A stretch of DNA of 64,000 nucleotides. Source: Chaetoceros tenuissimus. Its lineage: Eukaryota; Bacillariophyta; Thalassiosirophyceae; Chaetocerotales; Chaetocerotaceae. Position 1 is the first letter of the stretch. Each line of letters opens with the position of its first letter. Where the stretch lies: positions 1,116,001 through 1,180,000 of the forward strand of contig BLLK01000020.1 of NCBI GenBank assembly GCA_021927905.1, written 5' to 3'. The translations under genes were made by a program, and so were the position numbers. A model generated the notes under the pieces. It saw only the letters and a program-made list of their open reading frames with translations, was not told where the DNA came from and ran no database searches. Shown here piece by piece: positions 29,548 to 41,189 of this stretch.

Positions 29548-30381
29548 ATGTTCAAGCGCATCATCAAAGTATTTAGTGTAGCATCTCTTCTTGCTTCGCC
29601 TGCAGTGGCACAATTTGGAGTAAAGAAGAAGCAGGGAGGAACATTCCAAGAAATGCAAGAACAAGCTCAGGGAATGGCAGCAGGAGGAGCAATGGACCCA
29701 ATGGCTGCACTTGCAAATATGGATCCTGATGACATGATGAAATTGATTCAAGAAGGAATGAATGATCCAGCAACTCAGCAATATTTGCAACAAATGGGAA
29801 CTGGAATGCAAGAAGTAATGGATCAACTTGCTAAAATGTCTCCAGAAGAAATGATGCAGCAAGTTACTCAAGGACTATCTCAAATGTCTTCACCAGAGAC
29901 TTTGAACTCTGTTCTTGAGCAAAAAGATGAGGTATTGGCGAGCTTGAAGGCTCAAGGACTCATCACTGATGAGCAAATGGCTGAATTTGAGGCTGATCCT
30001 GCAAAGTTCCAAGAACAAATGACTAGTGCTTTTGCAGAAATGAACAAAATCTTGGAAGATCCAGAAGCACTTGAATCAGCTATGAAAATGATGGGTGGTA
30101 TGATGGATATGGTGAAGGATCCATCTGCAGCAATGGGCAAGCTTGCAGATTTGTTCAATGCTGAGCTAGGTGATGACACAAAGATCGAAGAGGCAAGATT
30201 ACAACTTCTTGCTGACCCTGCACTAGCAGGAAACCCAGCATTCGGAGCTTTATTCGAGAATGAAGATATGCAAGAAATTCTCAAAGATCCAGTTAAGTGG
30301 AGAGAAGAGGTAAAGAAAGGACAAGCTATGTTAACTGGTCAGGCGCAAGCAGTAGGCGGCGCAGGAATGGGAGAACTTTAA
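29548..30381 (+). CDS. Met/Gln-rich protein with signal peptide and STI1-like DP repeats
   Basis: 277 residues from the ATG at 29548. A signal peptide (MFKRIIKVFSVASLLASPAVA, cleavage before QFG) is followed by helical repeats rich in Met, Gln, Ala and Asp-Pro (MDPMAALANMDPDDMMKLI, MSPEEMMQQVTQGLSQM, EDPEALESAMKMMGGMMDM). It ends with PAFGALFENEDMQEILKDP, similar to the STI1/DP modules of co-chaperones such as Hop and Tic40. Met-rich amphipathic helices of this sort bind hydrophobic client segments. The signal peptide places it in the ER, secretory route or, less likely, the plastid. A chaperone-like role is inference. The strongly purine-biased coding strand suggests high expression. Confidence 0.7.
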   Translation: MFKRIIKVFSVASLLASPAVAQFGVKKKQGGTFQEMQEQAQGMAAGGAMDPMAALANMDPDDMMKLIQEGMNDPATQQYLQQMGTGMQEVMDQLAKMSPEEMMQQVTQGLSQMSSPETLNSVLEQKDEVLASLKAQGLITDEQMAEFEADPAKFQEQMTSAFAEMNKILEDPEALESAMKMMGGMMDMVKDPSAAMGKLADLFNAELGDDTKIEEARLQLLADPALAGNPAFGALFENEDMQEILKDPVKWREEVKKGQAMLTGQAQAVGGAGMGEL

Positions 30382-30557
30382 GCTCACAAAATTCCCAAGT
30401 ATCAAAATCATTGAATCCACAGATAAAGCTAGGTGTAACATTTTTTTCTTATACTATTTCATTCTTATCCTATGGCTATGATTCAATCAAAATTCCTTCG
30501 ACTCATTCTATTTGTGTCGTAGACGAACATACCTTTTCCGTTTGTTGCACAGTAGCT

Positions 30558-32595
30558 TTATAGCTTCAACGGTTTCCATTCATCTAATCTACGTCTCAAT
30601 ATTGGCAGAAATATTATAGAAGCTGTAACCACGATTAGAGATACCCAAATTCCACCCAGTCTAAATTTTGGTGTTTGAAATCCCAAGTCTTGCCATCCAT
30701 CTTCTCTTTCATAAATGACCGGATCAAATCCAGCACGAACAAGACAGTGAGGGCCAGTCCATCCAGCTCGACACTCACAAATTCTCTCTGGACTACAAAC
30801 TCCTCTTGTCAAACCTCCACAAGATGCGGCAGATACCCCCGTCGCACCTACATGGCAACTGCCCTTTCCCACACTAATTGGTTTGAGAGGTCTCTCCTGA
30901 AATTCAATATTGTATATTGAAAAAGTTGAGAAAATGTTTTCGAAAAAATAAAATGAAAAGTAACTATCATCAAAGAGAACTTACATCATTTTTGGTTTTG
31001 TACAATTCTTCATGTGCTTCGATATATTTTTTTGTTGGTCGCTCAGGAGTAGAGCAGCCAACTTTGTGCTTTGGATTATTAGGGTCCTGATAAACACGAA
31101 CCCAATTAGTTTTATACTTCGGGACGTCAGTCTCATTTTTCATCATTTCACAGAAATTTGGACTAAACCCACAAATCTCTGCAAATTTCTTGGAATGGCA
31201 GTCATATTTCTCGCAGGGACAGTTGCTTGGACATTTGCTTGGAAATCCCCACTCCTTGGAAATGGCTGTGTTCATAATAATGTACATTGGCTCCGTTGAA
31301 ATGGTAGATCCAAGATCCGCATCGACAATTCCAGTTCCATTGATTTCCATGACGAAGTGGTCGTTAATATACCATCTTATGTAACCATCAGTGCTTCTAT
31401 CTTCCTCTGGTAACTCCCATTCAACTCTATATCTAAATTTTTTTTCAAAGTGACGCTCATCTAATTGGTGATTGAATGAAATAGCATCACTCCAATAATC
31501 TTTTTCATCTGGATCTCCACGGAAATGGTTGTAGTCACCATGAAATAGAATATTGAGACTCGTATTGAATCCTCCTGTCAAACCTTCGTACCATTGTCCA
31601 GGTCCTGGCCAACCTGCTGGTCGATTATCCGGTCTACCAGGTGCGACCTGAAAACTTGTTGATGCAAATGGTTGTCCGACAGGACTTTCTAAGAATGCCC
31701 CTTGATTTGCCTTGGTAGATCCCGCCTGTACCTCAAAAATATCAATTTCAGGAGCACCTCTGCCAACTCCTCTTTTTAATCCATAATGCTGAGCCTTCAT
31801 GCAACCATTGATTCTTTGTGCATGTCTTGATTTGTCTGTGCAGACGTTAGAACTCCATGGCCACACATGATTGGTTGACCCCACATATGTATGTCTTGCA
31901 ATATTTCCAAGCAACCAAAAGGCAGGCCATAGCCCTCCTACATCATGCTTACCAGGAAGCTGTATTTCAGCTTCTGCGATACCACCAGTAAAGCAGAATT
32001 TATTCCAAGTCTGCAACATTGCAGATTTAAAATTTTTTGTAGATACTTCATCTTTTCCACTTGTATCATTGAAACCTGCAAAGGTAGTTGACTTCGCCTC
32101 GGACTTTATGATTAGGTCTCCATTTTCTGTATATGCATTGTCTGGAGAATAATAATGAAGAGCACCGTTTGTATAATCATTCTTATCAAGTGCAGTCCAC
32201 TTGGGATCAGATCCATCATGAAATTGTCGTCCATCTATGTTGAACTCATCTGAAAATACCAACTTAAATTTTCGCTGATCTTTGGAAAATGTTGGACCAT
32301 TGGTATTGCTAGACGTGGGGTGTAGAGTTGGTGATTGCGACGGTGATGGGGTCGGACTCTCCGAAGGTTTGGCAGTGGGCAATGGTTCTTGAGTTGGAGA
32401 TGAAGGTGTTTTATCAACCTTATTTTCTATCACTGATTTCTTTTTCTTTTCTATGATTTGCTTAGGGGGAGGCCCTGGTCTAGGTCTAGTATAATGTGCT
32501 GCTGGAGGAGTATCCGGATCGATCCAATCTGCATGCACCAGATATGCACTTTGGAGAATAAGAAGAAAACCTAAAATAGTACTATTGTTCTTCAT
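30558..32595 (-). CDS. Skn1/Kre6-type (GH16) beta-glucan transglycosylase-like protein with EGF-like tail
   Basis: Two exons, 30985-32595 and 30558-30896, joined over an 88-nt GTAAG...CAG intron, give 649 residues from the ATG at 32595. An N-terminal signal or anchor (ILGFLLILQSAYLVHA) and a Pro/Ser/Thr-rich linker lead into a GH16-like lectin/glucanase domain: KLVFSDEFN, GGLWPAFWLLGN, the catalytic EIDIFE (near residue 282) and NTAISKEWGFP, as in yeast Skn1/Kre6. The second exon adds an EGF-like module (CGGLTRGVC, then CECRAGWTGPHC), one membrane span and a short basic tail. In diatoms such proteins are proposed beta-1,6-transglycosylases that branch chrysolaminarin at the vacuole. That role here is by family. 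The EGF-like tail is encoded by its own exon. Confidence 0.88.
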
Positions 32596-33119
32596 TTTGA
32601 TGTTGAAACTATTCTTGCGTCCTTCCAAGGATACAGGGAACCTATGATATATTCTAATAGAATATGCAGACTGCCAACAAATCGACTTCCTACTCCTAGA
32701 AGTTACATGAAGTAATAGAACTTATCAGGGTGTGGAGATAAGGGAAGAGATGCATGATAGAATCCTTTGTTCCATTGATGATGACGTTGGATGTGAAAAA
32801 CGTAACAATGAGAACCCCCCATCTAACCGAGGAGGAGAGAAACCCGGAGATATAAATAAAACCGTTCTAAAACGGGACTCGTTTGCCATATCAAGTAGGT
32901 AAAGCTCATCTCCATTCAAAGCTCTCTTCTCGTCATCTCACATTTCCCAAGGTCTCTATTTATCTACCTTGACATTTCCATCACCATACTTTCAACTTCT
33001 TACTACTTTTGAATTTGTTCTTTTTTGGGTAGAAATAGTTGAATACAATCACTCGAGGCTCATCTTATTGACAATTCTATCCAACCTGCAATATATGGAA
33101 AGATAGTGGATCTGTTAGA
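32596..33119. promoter_or_regulatory. Divergent promoter region
   Basis: 524 bases between the starts of the glucan gene (minus) and the TrhO/TrmR-like fusion gene (plus). A TGACGT half-site lies near 32780. No coding or RNA gene is seen. Confidence 0.5.
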
Positions 33120-36040
33120 ATGGCTTCTTTCTTCTTCAATAGCCTCAAAATTAGGTGTTACATATCACTTATTCTTGCTTGTATCCTTGTACCTCAGGCT
33201 CTTGCATTTGAAAGCAGCATGTTTACTTCAAGGGTGAGAGGAGTTTTCTTCAAAAATCACAAAAGCAGATTTTCTAGACCATTTGCAGGTTTTGGACTGC
33301 AATTGAGTAAAACTTCGAATGATCAAGGTATTGATGAGAATACAAATGAATACTTGGTTCAACAAAGATTAGCAGTCGAAGCTGCCAAACGTCAAACGCG
33401 AAAAGATGCATTAGAAGAAGACAAACAAAGAAATTTACGTCTAAAGCGTCTGCTACATACAGAAGCAAATGCTGAGTCGTCAGATGTGTCTGAAACTGGA
33501 TTTGCTATCCCAAAGATGTATCAAATTCGCGTCAGTGTTGATCAAGAACTTCGTCAAGAGTTGAAAATGAATGGCAGGGAAAAGAGAGGCAGAGTGTTTA
33601 TTGAAAAGGATACTGATGGTTGTCTTACTTTGAAAGGACTCAAATTCGAAATGCATGCATTCTTTAGAGCTCTCAAGAAAAGTACATATCTTTTGTCAGC
33701 AAATCTTCCGACAGTCTTGGATGATGGATCAATCTTTTCACCAGGAGATGAAAAATCAATGGTCGAGGGTGTTGATCCATACGCTGAATTTTGGGATATT
33801 CAAAGTGATGAAGACGTATTGAACACATTTCAAAAGGCAGATGAATTCTTCAATACATATAATAGTGAGATTGAAGAAGATGATGCGAAACGTCTAAAGA
33901 GACCATCTATTCTGATTCATGTGAGGAAGGACCCAAATGCTCCTCCTCCACCACCTCCTCCAGCATATCTTGAGAATATGGAAAATCCTAAAGAGACTAA
34001 CACTATGACCATGCTTTCATTCTATTCTTTCCCGCCAGGTGGGGTCAAAGATCCGGAAGAGTTTGCATTGTTTTTGAGAAAAGCCTGGAAACCATTCGAT
34101 GCTCTTGGTAGAGTTTATGTTGCAAAGGAAGGAATCAATGCCCAAATGAGCATCCCAACTAATGTGTAAGTATTTTGTAATTCAAAAGGTAATACGAATC
34201 ATGTGCAAAACATATACTAATCATCTCGATTACACAGTCTTGCAAACTTCAGACAGTGCTGTTTGGCTATTCCAGAGCTTGGAGAATATATGGAAAATGA
34301 TATTAACATTGACCCTATCCCACTAACTATGGAAGAATTCGCAGTATCTGGAGACATGGATGGAAAACCTTGTCCTCCATTCCGCAATTTGCATGTGAGA
34401 GTTCGTCAACAGATTGTGGCCGATGGGCTAGACCATGAACTAGACTGGGAGTCTGCAGGCTATGATATGCCGCCAATGGAATGGCATCAAAAGCTGAAAG
34501 AGGCGAGAGAAGCGAAAGAGTCTGGTAGGAAGAATGAGGCACCTCTTATATTTGACTGCAGAAATGACTATGAGACTTCTGTAGGTATTTTCGAAGGAGC
34601 AGAACCTCTCAACACTGAGAATTTCCGTGAAAGTTGGGAAGTTTTTGCAGAAAAGCTCAAGGATAAACCAAAGGATACTCCTATCATGACATATTGTACC
34701 GGGGGTATCAGATGCGTGAAGGTTGGGGCTTACCTTACACAAGAGATGGGTTTCACAAACGTATCACGACTAGCAGGAGGAATTATCGCTTATGATAGAA
34801 CATTGAATGACCAAGCACCTGAAGAAGAACCAATGTTCAAAGGAACTAATTATGTATTTGATGGTAGAGTTGGAAGAGAAATTACAAAGGATGCTCTTGG
34901 GGATTGTATCACATGTGGAGGTAAAACCAATTTACTGAGTAATTGTATGAATACTAATTGCCACAAGAGAATGGTACAATGTGACAAATGTAGAGATACT
35001 TTCTTAGGGACATGTTCCGAAACATGTAAAAACAGAGTTGAAAATAAAGAAAAGTCTTTTTTCGAAAGAAAAGCGCCAAGAAGTGCCGCGAAATGCGAGA
35101 CTCTTGATGATTATGCGCTTGCTCACTCTACAAAGCCAATGAATCTTTACGAAGAGATAAAGAAGAACACTGCAGAATTCATGGGATCTGGTTATCATAT
35201 GATTTCAGACACCGTACAGGGTCGTCTACTATGTAATCTAGCAAGTATGTCAAGAGAAGGTAGAGTTTTGGAAATCGGTGCTTTCACTGGATATGGTAAG
35301 AAAAAAATGTAAGATGTTATTGAAATTGAATTATAAATAAAAAGCTCAAAAAGTTTTGATTCTTACCGGATGTAGGTACATGCTGTTTCTTGGAAGGTGC
35401 AAACAACGCTGCACAAGCAATAGATTACGAGGCGACAGGAACAAGGGAAAAGGGACCTTTTGTCATGTCTTTGGAAAGAGACCCAAGAGCAATCGATCTG
35501 ACATCATCTCATGTTTCAATCATGGCTTCGGCGGGGCTTGGTGAGGAAGGTGCTTCAAAAGCTGCAGCAATGAGGTCATCTGGCTTATCAAGCGTCACTG
35601 ACTCGTCTTTGTCTTATTCATACGAAAAAGCAGGATGTGAGGTTGTAAAAGTTACTGATGCATTAGCCTTTGTCGAAGGTATCACTAATGGAATTGACAA
35701 TCAGGATGTCAATCCATTTGATATAGTCTTTATTGATGCCGACAAAACTCGGTTTTTGGACTATGTGGAGGCTTGTTTAGTAAACGACAAGTTATTGAAG
35801 AAGGGTGGTATCATGCTTGTCGATAATGTTCTTTGGAAAGGAGTTGTATTAGATGTAAATAATGGAACATTGGAAGACAAACCTGACGGCCTCGATGCTC
35901 AGGAAGTGAAGAAATCAAGACGAGCCCGAAAACTTGCGAACGCAGTACATGACTTCAACTCTGCAATTGTAAACGACGATAGAGTAGAAGTTCAACTTCT
36001 GAATATGCGCGATGGCATTTCTATCATTAGAAAGAAGTAA
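33120..36040 (+). CDS. Fusion of TrhO-like tRNA U34 hydroxylase and TrmR-like O-methyltransferase, plastid-type pre-sequence
   Basis: Three exons, 33120-34165, 34238-35295 and 35376-36040, with GTAAG...AG introns of 72 and 80 nt, give 922 residues in one frame. Residues 1-30 are a signal peptide ending ALA-FESS (Phe at the cleavage site, plastid type). Residues ~160-290 match nothing I know. Residues ~295-600 are a complete TrhO/YceA (UPF0176) protein: MLSFYSFPP, GRVYVAKEGINAQMS, FRNLHVRVRQQIVADG, rhodanese active site CTGGIRC (Cys near 502 and 508) and a Cys-rich zinc-like tail (CITCGGK, CDKCRDTFLGTC). Residues ~635-922 are a family-3 O-methyltransferase: RVLEIGAFTGYG (~690), VFIDADKTRF (~820), MLVDNVLWKG (~842) and RDGISIIRK, in the style of bacterial TrmR/YrrM. 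TrhO makes ho5U34 from prephenate-independent chemistry and TrmR methylates it to mo5U34. A single enzyme for both steps is inference. Confidence 0.85.
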
Positions 36041-36102
36041 ACTAGACTAGATAATATACAGAAGTTGGTGCAATACTTCTTTTCTTAGTTTTATTTGTTC
36101 TG

Positions 36103-39100
36103 TTAAATGATGTTGAATACCTTCTTGAGTTTGATCACAAGTCGCCAATCTTCGTTCTCTAGCTTGTCCTTGAAATTTTCTTTCAAAGCATCAATAGACG
36201 CTCGTGAAAGTGTGGAATATAGGGAATGAGTAGCATCAAATTGACGCCCGTAGGTGAGATTTGGATTAGATTCGTTCACAATCTTGATAGCAACGGAAGC
36301 TCCCTTTCTTGCAGTCTCTTGCTCCTTTCCATTCTGTTCGATAGAAGTAACCTTTCCTACATTAAGACCACCAAGAGCAGGTACACAAAGTGGGGTTCCG
36401 ACCTTGAGGATTCCTTCAACTACTTCAACTCCAATGATAATTGGATCTTTTTGGTTGAAGATATGTTGTGGAAGAATTCTACATACACTAGGGAATACTG
36501 CAACAGCAGCAGCATCTTGTCTCCTTTGTTCCATCAAATTCTCCATAAATCGTGTGAACTGATCGAACAAGTGATAAATGATATCGGCTGTGAATATTCT
36601 TACACCCATTTCCTCAGCATGCTCTCTTGCTTCATTACTAACATCAACATCGAAGGCAAGAATAGTTGCATACTCTGGCTTTCCCTTTTCATTCATGATG
36701 GAAATTCTGGTAACATCACGCTTATGAATTGCTCCAATTCCAACTGCACTGACAGGAATTGGTGGTTTGGTTTCTTCACGAAGGAATTGAAGAAGCGCTT
36801 CTAATGCTCCAAGAGTGGATGCTTGAACCATAACACCAACCTTATCAGTGTTCAATTTACCTTGAAGAGAAGTCAAATCAGACATAACTTCGGCCTTGAT
36901 GTCTTCTTCTTCATCGTCATCTCCAACGACGAGAACAGAAGTTCCAGCCATGACCTTTTCTAATCCATTTCCAATGATTTTCACTCCAAGAGCTCCCTTT
37001 ACTTCCTTGTGATGGATATAGTCAGCCTTGACACGCATTTCTCGGCTTGGAGGTGGCGTTAACAAACCTCTTATTTCTGCAACGACTGGACCGTCCAACG
37101 TACAGAATACTGCTCTGTCACCCTCACGGAGGTAACCGTTTACAACAAGAACATCAACAGTCATACCAAGTCCATCAATTTGCTTAACCTCCAATACAGT
37201 ACATTGTAGATTTGCATGCCACATGAGTTGACGCCAAAGCTTACGCTGAGCCATTTGACAAAGAAGTAACAAAATATCTTGAACACCCTCTCCTGATACT
37301 GCAGAGGTTGGCACAAGTGGTACGAAATCAGAATTTTCCCAATCTTCTTCGCCCATCTCCCAATAAATGTTAGAGTTGATACCATTTTCCTGCAACTGAA
37401 GCTTCGCATCAGCAGCACGAGAGCGGAATTCTTGAATGGTTCCCTCTGGCTGCTCTTTCAATGCTTCACGAATTGGTGTGTCTGGACAAGTCTTCCAATC
37501 ATAACAACGATCAACCTTGTTCAATGCAACTACAAATGGAGTTCCACGCTTTTTCAACATATTTAAACTTTCAATTGTTTGCTGTTCCAAACCATGCATC
37601 AAATCTACCACCAAGATTGCCACATCACACAGTGAAGATCCGCGTGATCTTAGATTTGTGAAAGATTCTAGAATGAACAAGGTTTATGAGTGAGATGACA
37701 TAACAGAAGAATCGAAACCTAACAATCTCCTCTATCAAGACTTACCGTGACCCGGGGTATCAATAACCAACATTCCAGGAATAGTGATGTCAAACTTCTC
37801 TGTATTTCTCAATTTGGTGGTCTGACTAATAAGAGTCTTTTGCTCAAAGTATGTCGCACCAATCTGCTGTGTGATTCCTCCAGCTTCTCCACCTTGTACA
37901 TTTGTTTTACGAATCTTATCCAAAAGCTTTGTTTTACCAGTATCTACGTGACCCATGATAACCGTAATTGGACAACGTAGATTATCTCTTGTTCTAGCTG
38001 CAAGATTTGCCTTTTCTTGCGCCTCACGCTTGACCTTTCCTTCTTGACGCTTCTGTTCTCTCAAAAGCTCTTGACGTTCCATTTCCTTCTGCTCTGCCAA
38101 AAATTTAGCTTGTTTCTCGGCTTCAATTCTTTCACGCTCTTTTCTTTCAAGACCAATCTTTCTTAGTCTCTCCGCTTCAGCTTTCTTTTCCTTTTCGATT
38201 AGATCTTCTTCTTCATCATCGTCAACCTTTAGTTCATCGAGTTTCGCGTCAAGATCGTCGAATCGACCATCGTCAGAGTCTGCATCCCAGTCATCTCCGG
38301 AGTCAGCATCCCAATCATCCTTTTCATCTTCTTCCTCCTTTTCTGGCTCAGGTTCAGGTTCAGCAGGTTTTTCTTCCTCTTTTGGAGTTTCTTCCTTTGT
38401 CTCTACTTCGTCTTCTTCCTTCTCCCAGTCCTCAACTTCATCTTCTTCCTTCTCCTCAGCAGGTGCTGGTTCTTCCTCTTGCTTTTCTTGGAATCTATTT
38501 CTTCTTCTTCTGTTGTCATAAACTGGTCTTTCTCTCTTTGGAGCATCATCTCCTCCTCCAACAACCATACCAGCTGCCTTCATTGCTTCAAGTCTTTGTC
38601 TAGCAAGAGCAGCCTTTTGTTTCTGCGCCTTTGTCATGTACGTTCCTTCACGCTTCTGTCTTTCAATCTTTTCCTGCTTCTTACGTTTCTTTCTTTCCTT
38701 CTCTTCTTCAATTCGCTTTCTTTCTGCTTCTTCTGCTGCTTCAATCTCTGCAATACGTTGGCGTTCAGCTTCTTCTGCTGCACGGATACGCTCTTCTTCT
38801 TCACGTTGCTTACGAAGACGTTCTGCAATCATTTTACCCTTTGCAGAAACCTAAGAATGACAAGAATATCGAAATAAATGAGATGTATGCATCAATTTTT
38901 GAAAAAAAAGAAACATTCTTACAAAACATACCGCTTTTCCTCCTCCACTGCTAGACTCTTCTTTATCTCCACCTCCAGCACCCTTCTTCTTCTTTTTTCT
39001 CTTCTTCTTGCCAGCTCCACCGCCTTCTTCATCAGCGGGTGCAGCTCCAGAAGCAGCAAGAAATGCCGCAGCAGCATCTGCAGCAGAAGATTCATCTTTC

Positions 39101-39243
39101 TTTGGTTCCTCAGCTTTTGTTTCAGCCTTTGGTTCTTCCTCCTTTGGCTGCTCTGCTTGGTTTGCTGCAGCTTCAGCCTCTAGGAATGCCCAATCGTCAT
39201 CGTCTTGTTTGTTCTGTGTCTTTTTACTCTTTTTCTTTCCCAT
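36103..39243 (-). CDS. EIF5B: Translation initiation factor eIF5B
   Basis: Three exons, 38932-39243, 37746-38850 and 36103-37667, with GT-AG introns of 81 and 78 nt, give 993 residues. eIF5B is the cytosolic GTPase that joins the large ribosomal subunit at the end of initiation. The first ~380 residues are the usual charged, disordered N-terminus ([13 protein letters not shown], many Lys/Glu repeats). The G domain starts near 392: MGHVDTGKT (G1), VIDTPGHE (G3, split by the second intron after the His codon) and ALNKVDR (G4). Domains II-IV follow ([44 protein letters not shown]), ending in KLKKVFNII. Length and order are normal for eukaryotes. A non-conserved acidic tract ([18 protein letters not shown]) lies near residue 290. 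Confidence 0.96.
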
Positions 39244-39484
39244 GATGAAGGTGTATGATGTTTCGTATTAACTAGGTGTGTTAATAATGGAAGGGAAATG
39301 AGTTCCAAATGAAGGTGAAAAAGAGGTGATGGGTTTTGCAAAAAGTTGAAGTTTGGATTCTGTGGTGTGCTACAGCTCTTTGAATATATCCGTGTTGGCT
39401 TAGCATATTTCCAGCTACGCATGTCATTGGTCAAATTGAAATTCTATGAAACTCAAAGAAACAATAAATTTAATAAAATTTATT

Positions 39485-40702
39485 TTACAATCCAATTACA
39501 GCTATCCCTTGTTCATAGATCCAAACTCCACAAATAATGATGCTTGCAGCAACAAAAAAGACAGGAGAAAAGTAAACATGCTGCACGAAAATTGAAAACA
39601 TCATTGTCCATACATTGGACGTCTGTAAAGAGAGCGATAGTAATGTTGCATCTGCAATCACCAGAAATTTGCTAGCTGAAACATAAAATATGTAAAATGC
39701 AACCATGTATAAAATCCAAATTGTTGAAATAGCTGGTAAATTCATGGCAGCAGTGTCCACAACCTCTGCACTACTAGATGAAGCTGTCCCCAACATACTT
39801 GACGTGAATGCATGAAGATTGGCTGAAAATTGTAGAATTTCGCTCCTTTCAAACAAGAGACTTTCTCCAAAACTAAATAAAAAACCAAATAGACCCATCA
39901 TCCCTAAATATTCATCTGTTGTGGAATTTTGTATTGTATATTCTGCTAAACTGTCATTCAGTCCAAATAATATCGAAGCCATAACTGCATACGAATCACC
40001 TATGAATCTACGACTTGGAAATAGACCTTGATCCAAAGACCGGTGCTCATCTTGAGATACTCGAATGTCCATGGATACAATCCAACTGGCGCCTAGAATA
40101 CATAATATGGAGCCAATAAAGTGCCTTGTTTTGAATATTCTCTTGAGTATGATTCTCGAACTCAGCATGACAGACACCACTGACAATGAAGTGAGGATCG
40201 TTGAATTGACAACTGCAGTGTATCGAAAGGATAATATGACAAAGTAGTTGGCTTGGACATCAAGAAAGGCGATGAGAGCATAGTACCTCCATGATGAATG
40301 TAGGCGAAGACAGCCTAATCTGTACTCTGGGTCAAGCGATATACTCGAGACACTACTTGAACTTTCAATCAATCTCGTATTTTCGTTTAATAAATCCTCT
40401 TCGTCTTTCCCATCTTCTTCTATTTTATTTTCATTCTTGGTTGATCTAATCATTTGTATAATATGATACTGAAGTAAAAAGTATCCAAACGAGACTTGAA
40501 ATAAAGGCATCTTTTGCGTCCCACTCATTGACTGTAACTGTGCAGAAGCCATTGAACAACATGCAAGACATAGGGCCATCCCTTGTCCAAACAAAAGGAT
40601 TTTAAAGTTTGATATCGATTGCACATCTTTCTCATCTTTGGCAAAAGACTCTTCAAATGCAAGAGATAGGTGCTGATCTCTTTGTATATAATTCGGCTCC
40701 AT
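39485..40702 (-). CDS. SLC35F-like multi-pass transporter
   Basis: 405 residues, single exon, ATG at 40702. About ten hydrophobic segments are visible, in the drug/metabolite transporter arrangement. Key stretches are YALIAFLDVQANYFVILSFRY, NSTILTSLSVVSVMLSSRII and FIGSILCILGASWIVSMDI in the first half, and YAVMASILFGLNDSLAEY, LQTSNVWTMMFSIF and FVAASIIICGVWIYE in the second. They match the SLC35F1/F2 (DUF914) group. A hydrophilic loop rich in Glu/Asp/Ser lies near residues 85-120. Substrates of this group are poorly known (solutes or nucleotide-linked molecules), so the cargo is not assigned. Membrane location is clear; whether plasma membrane or endomembrane is not. Confidence 0.8.
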   Translation of the reverse strand: MEPNYIQRDQHLSLAFEESFAKDEKDVQSISNFKILLFGQGMALCLACCSMASAQLQSMSGTQKMPLFQVSFGYFLLQYHIIQMIRSTKNENKIEEDGKDEEDLLNENTRLIESSSSVSSISLDPEYRLGCLRLHSSWRYYALIAFLDVQANYFVILSFRYTAVVNSTILTSLSVVSVMLSSRIILKRIFKTRHFIGSILCILGASWIVSMDIRVSQDEHRSLDQGLFPSRRFIGDSYAVMASILFGLNDSLAEYTIQNSTTDEYLGMMGLFGFLFSFGESLLFERSEILQFSANLHAFTSSMLGTASSSSAEVVDTAAMNLPAISTIWILYMVAFYIFYVSASKFLVIADATLLSLSLQTSNVWTMMFSIFVQHVYFSPVFFVAASIIICGVWIYEQGIAVIGL

Positions 40703-41189
40703 TAGCTTCAGCTTTTCGTCGCATTTATTTCTATTAGGTTCTCTTATTTCATGCAGAGCATTCCTTCACTACTCCAGATAGTATGTTGCTTTTGTCAATG
40801 GAAACGAAGTATTGAATTGGTAGTGTTCTATTATTTATTACCTTTTTCAGTCTCGCATTTTTAATTTTCGAATAAAAATGGGTGGCTGTGAATGATTTTC
40901 CTCAGAGTCATTGAACTTTTGACACTTTTGCAAGTCTAAATCTCTATGACATGCACAACAATGATGAGCCTTGAGGTGGCTGACTATCATCGTTAAAATT
41001 TCCTTTTGGTACAGCCTCTTTTTGCCTTATTTGAAGCATACAAACACACTTGTACACAGCTGCAACCCTGTACAAACAAACCATTAGTATCTAAATACCT
41101 TCACAGCACTGCTATCCTGCGGAGATAAAACGTTGTAAACTGTAAAGTAGCAGTCTTTTTTGTAGCCATCACGGCCTGAAATAGAATAC
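40703..41189. other. Divergent intergenic region
   Basis: 487 bases between the transporter start (minus) and the J-domain gene start (plus). A/T-rich. I see no specific site. Confidence 0.5.

Noticed and set aside
30558-30872. A separate small EGF-like membrane protein
   Set aside because: Its frame starts at GTG, and an 88-nt intron joins it in phase to the Skn1/Kre6-type gene, as in other diatom proteins of this group.
34230-36040. Three separate genes at 33120, 34263 and 35390
   Set aside because: Consensus GTAAG...AG introns join them in frame, and each junction restores a conserved motif (IPTNVLANFRQ and GAFTGYGTCCFLEGA), so they are one gene.
38382-38877. Plus-strand Ser/Leu/Phe-rich frames opposite eIF5B
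   Set aside because: Complement of the Lys/Glu-rich N-terminal region of eIF5B, not genes.
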